This document shows positions 57,199 through 64,000 of a DNA stretch of 64,000 nt, piece after piece. The translations under genes and the position numbers were made by a program. The notes under the pieces are model-generated. The model worked only from the letters and a program-made list of their open reading frames with translations. It made no database searches and had not been told where the DNA came from. This DNA is from Saprospiraceae bacterium UBA6168. Its GTDB lineage: Bacteria > Bacteroidota > Bacteroidia > Chitinophagales > Saprospiraceae. The first letter of the stretch is position 1, and each line of letters starts with the position of its first letter. The stretch spans positions 156,186 to 220,185 of the forward strand of contig DIUC01000039.1 in NCBI GenBank assembly GCA_002435785.1, given 5' to 3'.

Positions 57199-57627
57199 AT
57201 GACGCAATTCACCTTCAAAAAAGCGGAGCGGCTCAAAAGCCTAAAAATAATCGGTGGCCTGTTCAAAAATGGGCAGTCGTTCGGTGTGTACCCGTTGCGG
57301 CTGTTTTGGTCGGCGCATCCACTGGAGCTTGGCGATGCACCGGTGCAGTTCACGGTCAGCGTTGCGAAGAAGAACTTCAAGTCGGCGGTGGCCCGCAACC
57401 ACATCAAGCGCAAGGTGCGGGAAGCCTGGCGGCTCAACAAGCACCGCCTCTACCGCAAGCTCGAAGGCAACCCCCAGCAGTACGCTTGCATGGTGCTGTA
57501 TGTGGCCAAGGAAGACCTACCCCTGGCACAAATCGAAAAGGCGATGCAGACGATGATTCACCTCTTTTACAAAAAAAACATTGCCACGGCCACCAACCAA
57601 GGAAGTGGCGAAAGGCCACTTTCGTGA
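57199..57627 (+). CDS. rnpA: Ribonuclease P protein component
   Basis: A 142-residue basic protein that, with RNase P RNA, matures tRNA 5' ends. The family RNR motif region is SVAKKNFKSAVARNHIKRKV, followed by REAWRLNK; FTFKKAERLKSLKII is the usual start. rpmH and yidD, common neighbours of rnpA, are not present; fur is upstream (divergent) and a hypothetical exported protein gene follows after 14 bp. The frame is open to 57157; the ATG at 57199 begins the family N-terminus. Confidence 0.93.
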   Translation: MTQFTFKKAERLKSLKIIGGLFKNGQSFGVYPLRLFWSAHPLELGDAPVQFTVSVAKKNFKSAVARNHIKRKVREAWRLNKHRLYRKLEGNPQQYACMVLYVAKEDLPLAQIEKAMQTMIHLFYKKNIATATNQGSGERPLS

Positions 57628-57641
57628 AACTAACCTTCAAC

Positions 57642-58160
57642 ATGCGCAACACCTTGCTGATTGTTTTCTTTTTCTTTATTGCAAATGCTGTCTTTGGCCA
57701 AAAATACCTCCAACTCGAACGCCTGCACAGCACCAAGACCCGCAAGTACCTGCCCGGCGACGAAATCACGTTTCAGCTCGACAACGGCCTGTGGTACACC
57801 CGCGTCATTGACGATATTTCTTATGAGCGGCAGTTTGTCCTGTTTGCCAATGGGCATGTGGCGGTGGACAGCATCACAGCGTTCCGCAGCTACCGGAGTG
57901 GCCGCTGGTCGAGGTCGCTGGGCAATCAATTGTTCAATTTTGCGGCAGCATGGGTATTGTTCTCGGTGATTGACCAAGCGGTAAGCGATGAACCCTTTCA
58001 GGACATCCCAAAATCGTCGGTGTTGGTTCCGGCTACCAGCGTAGGCACTGGCTTTTTGATAAAACGCCTGTTCCGGCACCGAACCTACCGGATAGCAAGG
58101 GACAAGCAGGGCGAAGTGAAAAAATGGCGGCTTCGGACCTTAGATTTGACCATCAAATAG
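57642..58160 (+). CDS. Hypothetical exported protein
   Basis: A 172-residue protein with a Sec signal (MRNTLLIVFFFFIANAVFGQ) and a body with GDEITFQLDNGLWYTRVIDD and FANGHVAVDSITAFRSYRSG, which look like a small beta-barrel (SH3- or PDZ-like) repeat, then a hydrophobic stretch (FAAAWVLFSVIDQAV, about 110-124) and a basic tail. Function unknown. It lies 14 bp after rnpA and may share its transcript. Confidence 0.7.
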   Translation: MRNTLLIVFFFFIANAVFGQKYLQLERLHSTKTRKYLPGDEITFQLDNGLWYTRVIDDISYERQFVLFANGHVAVDSITAFRSYRSGRWSRSLGNQLFNFAAAWVLFSVIDQAVSDEPFQDIPKSSVLVPATSVGTGFLIKRLFRHRTYRIARDKQGEVKKWRLRTLDLTIK

Positions 58161-58183
58161 TGAGGCGAAACCCAGTTTTTAGG

Positions 58184-58876
58184 TCATTTCTTCTTTTTGA
58201 GCGACTGTTGCATTCCCCTGCTCATGGGCAAGTCAACATTGAAGTAATAGACCTGTTTGGCTTCCTTTTCACCTTCCTTCAAGCATTTGACAATGTGGTA
58301 CCGCTGGCCGTTCTTGGTGACCAGCGACTGGTCCTTGGCGATAAAGCCGAGCTTATCCACCACCAGTTCCACATCACGAAGGCTGGCCACTACAAATGCC
58401 TGCTCGTATGATTGCCCGGAACCGCTTTTGAGCGGCACATCGAGCAGTTGGTAATATTTTCGGTAGGTTTCCACGGTTTGGAGGCTGTCCTCCAGCAAAT
58501 AGTGGGTATAGGCCAACTCCAACCAAGCAGCCAGTGAGCCGGGATTTTTTGACAAAAAATTGTCGCAGAGCGAGTGTGCCTCGGCATACCGGTCACGTCG
58601 TCCCAGCGAGCTCATGGCGTCGAGGATGCGCTCCTCCTGCAAGGGGTTGTAGCCCCGGCGCAGGGCATTACCATAGTATATGGTGCTAAGGTCCCTGTTC
58701 GTAAGGGTGGCATCGCCTGCCAGAAACCTTGCCCCAATTCGACTGTAAAGTGTGGTATCAGTCTTTAGGCGCTGGTCCAGTACTTCGATGGTTTCGCCAT
58801 AAACGGTCTGGGCGGAGGCGCTGAAAATGGAGAAGGCGGAAAGGAAAGTGGCGAGGGCCAGGCTATTTATATTCAT
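58184..58876 (-). CDS. DUF4919 family exported protein
   Basis: A 230-residue protein with a Sec signal (MNINSLALATFLSAFSIFSASAQ). The body matches DUF4919 as seen in Bacteroidota: GYNPLQEERILDAMSSLGRR, KNPGSLAAWLELAYTHYLLED, and a beta-rich end KNGQRYHIVKCLKEGEKEAKQ VYYFNVDLP. The middle has TPR-like helices. The function is unknown. A TACCTTTG -7 box lies ~24 bp upstream. Confidence 0.8.
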   Translation of the reverse strand: MNINSLALATFLSAFSIFSASAQTVYGETIEVLDQRLKTDTTLYSRIGARFLAGDATLTNRDLSTIYYGNALRRGYNPLQEERILDAMSSLGRRDRYAEAHSLCDNFLSKNPGSLAAWLELAYTHYLLEDSLQTVETYRKYYQLLDVPLKSGSGQSYEQAFVVASLRDVELVVDKLGFIAKDQSLVTKNGQRYHIVKCLKEGEKEAKQVYYFNVDLPMSRGMQQSLKKKK

Positions 58877-58899
58877 CGTTACAATGTTCGTTTTTTTCG

Positions 58900-58907
58900 C
58901 AAAGGTA
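58900..58907 (-). promoter_or_regulatory. -7 box (TACCTTTG) for the DUF4919 gene
   Basis: Minus-strand TAnnTTTG match 24 bp before the ATG at 58876. Confidence 0.5.
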
Positions 58908-59015
58908 CGAGGTGCACCTAACGTAGGTACGGGTAAGGAAAGTATGAAGTGGGGAAAACATTGGGCTGGCTAACACAAACAGGAGTATTGGGGGCCAGCC
59001 AAGGAGAATGAAATT

Positions 59016-59058
59016 GAATTGACCACAGCTCACAAAGGGTTTGGGCTGTGGTCAATTC
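59016..59058. terminator. Hairpin terminator after ftsH
   Basis: GAATTGACCACAGC and its exact complement pair across a 15-nt loop, 10 bp past the ftsH stop codon. Confidence 0.65.
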
Positions 59059-59067
59059 GTAGAGGCG

Positions 59068-61074
59068 CTAATTTTGCTCGGTGCTCAGGCCCTCCACTGT
59101 ACCCGGTACACTGGTTGGCACGGCGGGTATAGTAAGCGTGCCGTTGTGGTGAAGCTTGTGCTCGTCGGGCCAAGCGTATGGCCTGGGGCCAATGAGGCGT
59201 TCGAGGTCTGATTTGTGCAGCACTTCTTTTTCCAAGAGTTGCTTCGCAATGATTTCCAGCTCGTTGCGGCGTTCGACAAGCAATGCCTTGGCCCGTTCAA
59301 ATTGGGCGTTCACGATGTTGCGCACCTCTGAGTCAATCATGCCAGCAGTCTCTTCCGAATACGGCCTATTGAAACTGTCGTTCTGCATACCGTAGAACGA
59401 AACTTGCCCTACTTTCTCGTTCATACCGAAAACGGCCACCATGCTGTAAGCCATTTTGGTCACTTGGTCAAGGTCGCTTTGCGCCCCAGTGGAAACCTTG
59501 CCAAAGATAACCTGCTCGGCGCCCCGGCCCCCAAATGTCATGCACATGCGGTCGAGCAACTGTGCCGTGCGGGTGATGTACTCTTCCTTGGGAAGGTATT
59601 GGGCGTAGCCCAATGTGCCGATTCCCCTTGGCACGATGGTCACTTTCACCAATGGTGAAGCGTGTTCGAGATACCAGCCACAGACGGCGTGGCCCGCTTC
59701 GTGGTAGGCGATTATTTCCTTTTCTTCTGGCGAAATGAGCTTGTTCTTCTTCTCCAACCCGCCGATGACCCGGTCGAGGGCATAGTTGAAGTCATCCATG
59801 TCCACCTGCTCCTTGTTGCGGCGGGCGGCGATGAGGGCAGCCTCGTTGCAGACGTTAGCGATTTCGGCACCGGCAAAGCCCGGTGTCATTTCCGAAAGCT
59901 CTATCGAGGTCACGGTGTCCGAGGTCTTGATGTTTTGCAGGTGTACCCTGAATATCTCCTCCCTGCCTTTCAGGTCGGGCCGATCAATGGCTATCTGCCT
60001 ATCGAAGCGACCGGGCCGCATCAAAGCGGGGTCGAGTACGTCGGGGCGGTTGGTGGCTGCCATCAGGATGACGCCCTTATCGGTTGGGAATCCGTCCATT
60101 TCCACCAAAAGTTGGTTGAGGGTGTTCTCACGTTCATCGTTGCCACCTTGCATGGTGTTGCGTCCACGTGCCCGCCCGATGGCATCAATTTCATCAATGA
60201 AAACGATGCAAGGTGCCTTCTCACGTGCTTGCCGGAAGAGGTCACGCACCCTCGAAGCGCCCACACCCACGAACATCTCCACGAAGTCGGAGCCGGAAAT
60301 GGAAAAGAACGGCACGGCTGCTTCTCCGGCCACAGCTTTTGCGAGTAGCGTCTTGCCGGTGCCTGGAGGGCCGATGAGCAACACGCCTTTGGGTATCTTG
60401 CCACCGAGGGCGGTGTATTTTTTCGGATTTTTCAGGAAATCCACAACTTCCATCACTTCCTCTTTGGCCTCATCGAGGCCTGCCACATCGGTGAAGGTGA
60501 TGTTGACCTTGGAGTTTTGGTCAAAAAGGGTGGCTTTTGATTTACCAATGTTGAAAATCTGTGCGCCAGGCCCACCTGCGCCACCTCCTACCCTGCGCAT
60601 GATGAATATCCAAAGAAGCACCAGCAGCGCAAGCGGCAACAACATGCTTAGGATGGGGGATAGCCAGTTGGCCTTTTCGATGTAGGAGACGTTGAACTGG
60701 GCTTCGGCAGGCAAGGTCGTTCTTAGTGCTTCGAGCTTGGTGGCAAAGCTCTCGGCAGGGCCGGTGTCGAAGGTATAGTGCGGGCGCTTGTTGGCAAAGG
60801 AACTTTTGGAAGCGTCTTTGTACTGCTCCTTTTTGTTCTTGATGGCCGCATCCGTCAAATATACCTGTGCATATTTTTCATTGACCATTTCCAGCTTTTC
60901 CACGTCGCCGACTTTTGCCATTTCGGCAAACTTCTCGAAGTTGATAGGCTCGCTGGTATTGCCCGTGATGGGCAAGAAATTCAGGCCGATGAAGAACAGC
61001 GCCAAGACCCCGTAAATCCAGTATGGATTGAATTTTGTGCCGTTTTTATTGCTATTCTCTTGATTATTTTCCAT
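59068..61074 (-). CDS. ftsH: ATP-dependent zinc metalloprotease FtsH
   Basis: A 668-residue membrane-anchored AAA+ protease. TM1 lies at about 18-36 and TM2 at about 139-161, with a ~100-residue periplasmic loop between. Walker A is GPPGTGKTLLAKAVAGEA, Walker B IVFIDEIDAIG, SRH region MRPGRFDRQI, and the zinc site HEAGH (in IIAYHEAGHAVCGWY). FtsH degrades membrane and some cytosolic regulators. It is followed by a terminator, and rsfS lies upstream on the same strand (197-bp gap), an order common in Bacteroidota. Confidence 0.96.
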   Translation of the reverse strand: MENNQENSNKNGTKFNPYWIYGVLALFFIGLNFLPITGNTSEPINFEKFAEMAKVGDVEKLEMVNEKYAQVYLTDAAIKNKKEQYKDASKSSFANKRPHYTFDTGPAESFATKLEALRTTLPAEAQFNVSYIEKANWLSPILSMLLPLALLVLLWIFIMRRVGGGAGGPGAQIFNIGKSKATLFDQNSKVNITFTDVAGLDEAKEEVMEVVDFLKNPKKYTALGGKIPKGVLLIGPPGTGKTLLAKAVAGEAAVPFFSISGSDFVEMFVGVGASRVRDLFRQAREKAPCIVFIDEIDAIGRARGRNTMQGGNDERENTLNQLLVEMDGFPTDKGVILMAATNRPDVLDPALMRPGRFDRQIAIDRPDLKGREEIFRVHLQNIKTSDTVTSIELSEMTPGFAGAEIANVCNEAALIAARRNKEQVDMDDFNYALDRVIGGLEKKNKLISPEEKEIIAYHEAGHAVCGWYLEHASPLVKVTIVPRGIGTLGYAQYLPKEEYITRTAQLLDRMCMTFGGRGAEQVIFGKVSTGAQSDLDQVTKMAYSMVAVFGMNEKVGQVSFYGMQNDSFNRPYSEETAGMIDSEVRNIVNAQFERAKALLVERRNELEIIAKQLLEKEVLHKSDLERLIGPRPYAWPDEHKLHHNGTLTIPAVPTSVPGTVEGLSTEQN

Positions 61075-61271
61075 TTACAAATAAGAAAAAGTAAGAAGGG
61101 CGAACTGATTTTCTGCTTCCCACTTTGAATGATTCAATTTTCACCTCGAAACAAGCAAAGCGCCAGTGAGTTTTCCGGGATGATGGTTTCGATGCCTAAT
61201 TCCGATAGGACTGCCAAATTTGACGACTTTTACGAGCCGCTTGCATGCAGGGTTAGAACCCATCGGATTGG

Positions 61272-61658
61272 CTACATATTCTCGTACTCCGTGAATTTTG
61301 CGTCACTCCAAAGGTTTTCAATGTCATAGAACTCACGCGTCTCCCGGTAAAAAACATGTACCACGGTATTGAAATAGTCCATACAAATCCATCGTGAATT
61401 TTGTACGCCCTCGATGTGCATGGGAGGCTGCCCCAGCTCATCTTTCAGCCGCTTGTAGATATTGTTTGAGATGGCTTTGACCTGCGTGTTGGAGTCTCCC
61501 TCGCAGATGATGAAAAAATCCGTGGGGGCATCATCCAATTTCCGGAGGTCAAGTTTCATGATGTTTTTTCCCTTGATGTCTTGAATGCTGTCGATGATCA
61601 TGTCGTTCAGCGCTTCAACGGAGGAGAGATTTCTTTTTAATGCTGCTTGTGCGCTCAA
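61272..61658 (-). CDS. rsfS: Ribosomal silencing factor
   Basis: A ~128-residue RsfS/Iojap protein that binds ribosomal protein uL14 and blocks subunit joining. Conserved blocks are KNIMKLDLRKLDDAPTDFFI ICEGDSNTQVKAI, MHIEGVQNSRWICMDYFNTV VHVF and REFYDIENLWSDA. No ATG gives a full-length domain: the only in-frame ATG (61601) cuts into the first helix, so a TTG at 61658 or 61712 must be used. The nearer TTG follows a TGCCTTTG near-consensus -7 box and is preferred. ftsH lies downstream. Confidence 0.85.
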   Translation of the reverse strand: MSAQAALKRNLSSVEALNDMIIDSIQDIKGKNIMKLDLRKLDDAPTDFFIICEGDSNTQVKAISNNIYKRLKDELGQPPMHIEGVQNSRWICMDYFNTVVHVFYRETREFYDIENLWSDAKFTEYENM

Positions 61659-61889
61659 ATCAGATTTGTTTACTTTTGAACCTTCGGCTGCCAAAGGCAA
61701 TGTGCTATCCAATGAATACTACAATGCTTTAAGCCCTGGTTTGTTCTTGTTTATGCTCAACCTTTTTGGAAAAGAAAAATGGGCAGTAGTAATTGGAGGG
61801 CGTTGTTTTTTGCCCGACTTCTTACTTTTGACTTTTTGCTTGTCCTTAGATTTTAGTTTGAAAGGATAAAAGTACGAACTTATTTTCTT

Positions 61890-62651
61890 TTGAGAAAACC
61901 CAATACTTTATTTGTCGGGCAAGCCATCATTGACTTGACCCAAGTGGCTTCCACCAATGCCTGCGCGTTGGAGCTTTTGTCAAAAAGCAAAACGGCCGAG
62001 GGAACCATCGTTTCAACTTTCCACCAAACCGATGGCCGGGGGCAAATTGGCAACAAATGGGAATCGGCGCCCGGCAAAAACATCAGCCTAAGCGCCATCT
62101 TTTATCCCGATTTTTTGGAAGCAAAAGACCAGTTTCTGCTCAATGTCTTCGTTTCGTTGGCGGTGTTTGATTTTGTGGAAAAACACCTGCCACGATCCCT
62201 CGCCTCAATCAAATGGCCCAACGACATTTACGTTGGAAGCCAAAAGATTGCAGGCATCCTGCTCCAAAACTCCCTCATCAACACGCAAATACGCTCAACA
62301 GTTGTGGGCATTGGCATAAACGTCAACCAGGCCCTGTTCTTAAGCAACCCGCCCAACCCCACTTCCTTGCGCCTCGAAGCTGGCTTCGACTTCGACTTGC
62401 CAGCGCTAATTCCCCCGCTCTGCGAATTTTTGGAAAGCCGCTACCTTCAACTAAAAGCTGGGAAAATAGTTCCTTTGCGGCAGGCGTACCTTCGACACCT
62501 TTATCGCTTTGGCCTTCCTGCCAATTACCAGCGAACCAATGGTGAAACCTTCGTGGGAACCATCACTGGAATTGACGAAATCGGCAGGTTGAAAATGGAA
62601 GTTGGCGGAAAAAAAGAAGTGTTTGACCTAAAAGAAATTCGATTCATTTAA
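61890..62651 (+). CDS. birA: Biotin-[acetyl-CoA-carboxylase] ligase
   Basis: A 253-residue protein that attaches biotin to acetyl-CoA carboxylase carrier protein. The catalytic core is clear: FHQTDGRGQIGNKWESAPGK (biotinyl-AMP loop, GRGxxG), SIKWPNDIYV and KIAGILLQNSL, then GIGINVNQ. There is no N-terminal helix-turn-helix, so it does not act as a repressor. A TTG at 61890 is the only start that includes the first strand. cinA begins 55 bp downstream. Confidence 0.9.
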   Translation: MRKPNTLFVGQAIIDLTQVASTNACALELLSKSKTAEGTIVSTFHQTDGRGQIGNKWESAPGKNISLSAIFYPDFLEAKDQFLLNVFVSLAVFDFVEKHLPRSLASIKWPNDIYVGSQKIAGILLQNSLINTQIRSTVVGIGINVNQALFLSNPPNPTSLRLEAGFDFDLPALIPPLCEFLESRYLQLKAGKIVPLRQAYLRHLYRFGLPANYQRTNGETFVGTITGIDEIGRLKMEVGGKKEVFDLKEIRFI

Positions 62652-62680
62652 GGATATGGGATGAATGAAAACCCGCTCGT

Positions 62681-62708
62681 CCCTCATCCCTCATCCCTCA
62701 TCCCTAAT
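62681..62708 (+). repeat. Heptanucleotide tandem repeat at the cinA start
   Basis: CCCTCAT three times followed by CCCTAAT. The last unit overlaps the first base pair of the cinA start codon (ATG at 62707). Confidence 0.9.
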
Positions 62709-63951
62709 GTTAGTCCACATCATCACCATCGGCGACGAGCTGCTCATCGGCCAAATCATTGACACCAACTCGGCCAAAATGGCGCAAATGCTGCTCGAAA
62801 TCGGTGCAAAAGTCACGGGCCGCACTGCTATTGGCGACGTACACGATGACATCGTAAATACCCTGCGCATGGCCACTTCGCAGGCCGACATCGTGCTGAT
62901 AACGGGCGGCCTCGGCCCCACCAAAGATGACGTGACCAAGAAGGCTTTAGCCGATTTTTATGACACCGGATTCGTCTTCCACCAGCCCACCCTCGACCGC
63001 CTGAACCAAATCCTTGACCGCCTCGGCAGGCCCATAACCGAGGCACTGCGCACCCAATGCTTCATGCCACAAAACGCCGTCGTGCTGACCAACAAAATGG
63101 GCACTGCCCCCGGCATGTGGTTCGAGGAAGGGGATAAGGTGGTGGTGTCCATGCCCGGAGTCCCCTTTGAAATGGAATACCTGATGCAGCATGAAGTGCT
63201 GCCACGGCTACAAGCCCGCTTCCATGCCTTGCCCGCTGCCCATCGGACTTTGCTCACCGCTGGCGAGGGGGAGTCGGTGCTGGCGGAATACCTGAAAGAC
63301 TTTGAGGAAACCCTGCCGCAACAGGTGAAGCTGGCCTATTTGCCCTCCATCGCACGGGTGCGGTTGCGCCTTACGGTGAGCGATGCCGACCCCGCTTTTG
63401 TGGAAAAAACGCTCAACGAAAAATTTCGGGAAATGGAGGGGCTACTGCCGCCCGATCTCATTGCAGGATACGACGACGACTCACTCGAAACCGTTATTGC
63501 TCGCATTTTGCAAGCACAAAACCGCACGCTTTCCACCGCCGAAAGCTGCACGGGTGGCTACCTTGCCCACCTCATTACCAGTGTGCCAGGGTCTTCGGCG
63601 TACTTCCTTGGCAGCGTGATTTCGTATGCCAATGCTGTAAAAATGAACCAATTGGGCGTGAAGGAGGCCACTTTGCAAGAGTATGGCGCCGTCAGCGACC
63701 AGACCGTCCGGGAGATGGTGGCAGGTGCCAACCGTTTGCTCGGCACTGATGTGGCGGTGGCGACCAGCGGTATCGCCGGGCCAGATGGTGGCACACCGGA
63801 GAAGCCCGTTGGCACGGTGTGGATGGCCGTGGGCGATGGTCAGCGAACAGTCACTCGAAAGTTGCAACTTAGCAGGAACCGACTCATAAACATACAATAC
63901 TCGGCGTACCATGCGCTGAACCTGCTGCGGTTGTTTTTATCGGGGAAATGA
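62707..63951 (+). CDS. cinA: CinA-family nicotinamide-nucleotide amidase/pyrophosphatase
   Basis: A 414-residue two-domain protein. The N-terminal COG1058/MoeA-like domain (VHIITIGDELLIGQIIDTNS, TGGLGPTKDDVTKKAL) can cleave ADP-ribose-type substrates; the C-terminal CinA domain (STAESCTGGYLAHLITSVPG, ATSGIAGPDGGTPEKPVGTV) is the NMN amidase that recycles NMN. Length is normal. The ATG at 62707 matches the family start (LVHIITIGDELL); an ATG at 62665 would add 14 residues encoded by heptamer repeats. It lies 55 bp after birA on the same strand. Confidence 0.94.
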   Translation: MLVHIITIGDELLIGQIIDTNSAKMAQMLLEIGAKVTGRTAIGDVHDDIVNTLRMATSQADIVLITGGLGPTKDDVTKKALADFYDTGFVFHQPTLDRLNQILDRLGRPITEALRTQCFMPQNAVVLTNKMGTAPGMWFEEGDKVVVSMPGVPFEMEYLMQHEVLPRLQARFHALPAAHRTLLTAGEGESVLAEYLKDFEETLPQQVKLAYLPSIARVRLRLTVSDADPAFVEKTLNEKFREMEGLLPPDLIAGYDDDSLETVIARILQAQNRTLSTAESCTGGYLAHLITSVPGSSAYFLGSVISYANAVKMNQLGVKEATLQEYGAVSDQTVREMVAGANRLLGTDVAVATSGIAGPDGGTPEKPVGTVWMAVGDGQRTVTRKLQLSRNRLINIQYSAYHALNLLRLFLSGK

Positions 63952-64000
63952 CGCAGCAGCCACCTTCCACATTTCCAGCTCGACTTTAGCCAATTAAGCA

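Noticed and set aside
57144..57641. Upstream extension of the frame of the exported protein after rnpA
   Set aside because: It overlaps rnpA in another frame and lacks coding features; the ATG at 57642 begins a proper signal peptide.
61075..61271. tRNA-like segment (GGTTCTAACCC on the minus strand) between ftsH and rsfS
   Set aside because: Only a T-arm-like piece is present; no acceptor, D or anticodon stems can be paired.

Overview
The window comes from a chromosome of the phylum Bacteroidota, most likely the Saprospiraceae/Chitinophagales side. The evidence is a secreted M1 peptidase with a C-terminal type IX secretion sorting domain, many Bacteroidota -7 boxes (TAnnTTTG) with almost no Shine-Dalgarno sequences, and typical families (DUF5723, DUF4919, FAS1 lipoprotein, MobB-MobA fusion, NadR-like kinase). 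I see no rRNA or tRNA gene.

Layout. 1-7.5 kb: end of a PhoD-type phosphatase, a heme-motif lipoprotein, a HAD phosphatase, an M24 aminopeptidase, a three-gene exported-protein group (M1 peptidase, Tat-exported Dabb protein, PD40 propeller protein) and a FAS1 lipoprotein. 7.7-12.5 kb: RecD2-like helicase, a 21-bp repeat array, an orphan copy of the recD2 3' end, then a two-gene ATPase/HNH module resembling Septu (PtuAB) anti-phage defence. 12.5-17.7 kb: GH3 enzyme, short glucan phosphorylase, DUF486 membrane protein, a second 21-bp array, LMW phosphatase. 17.8-24.2 kb: mfd carrying an in-frame palindromic insert, a DUF433/DUF5615 toxin-antitoxin pair followed by an mfd-like remnant, then a flavodoxin-UbiA fusion. 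24.2-28.6 kb is accessory: a PAS sensor protein lacking its ATPase domain and bracketed by 44-bp inverted repeats, a broken REP-type transposase whose 3' end is a 21-bp array, an unknown gene and a perfect 34-bp palindrome. 28.6-48 kb: mainly housekeeping genes (TPR and thioredoxin envelope proteins, GHMP kinase, molybdenum cofactor genes, purQ, polyprenyl synthase, asnS) with three MITE-like palindromes and a fourth 21-bp array. 48-64 kb: trhO, SGNH hydrolase, Trk/Ktr K+ uptake, purA, VapBC-like pair, fur, rnpA, ftsH, rsfS, birA, cinA.

The most unusual theme is repeat structure. Four unrelated loci hold tandem arrays with exactly the same 21-bp period but largely different sequences. Heptanucleotide tandem repeats sit at gene starts or ends, and several palindromic elements occupy intergenic space, one of them lying inside mfd without breaking the frame. 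Two genes (recD2, mfd) have a second diverged copy of their 3' part just beyond inserted accessory DNA. All functional assignments come from reading motifs in the sequence; no database search was run.
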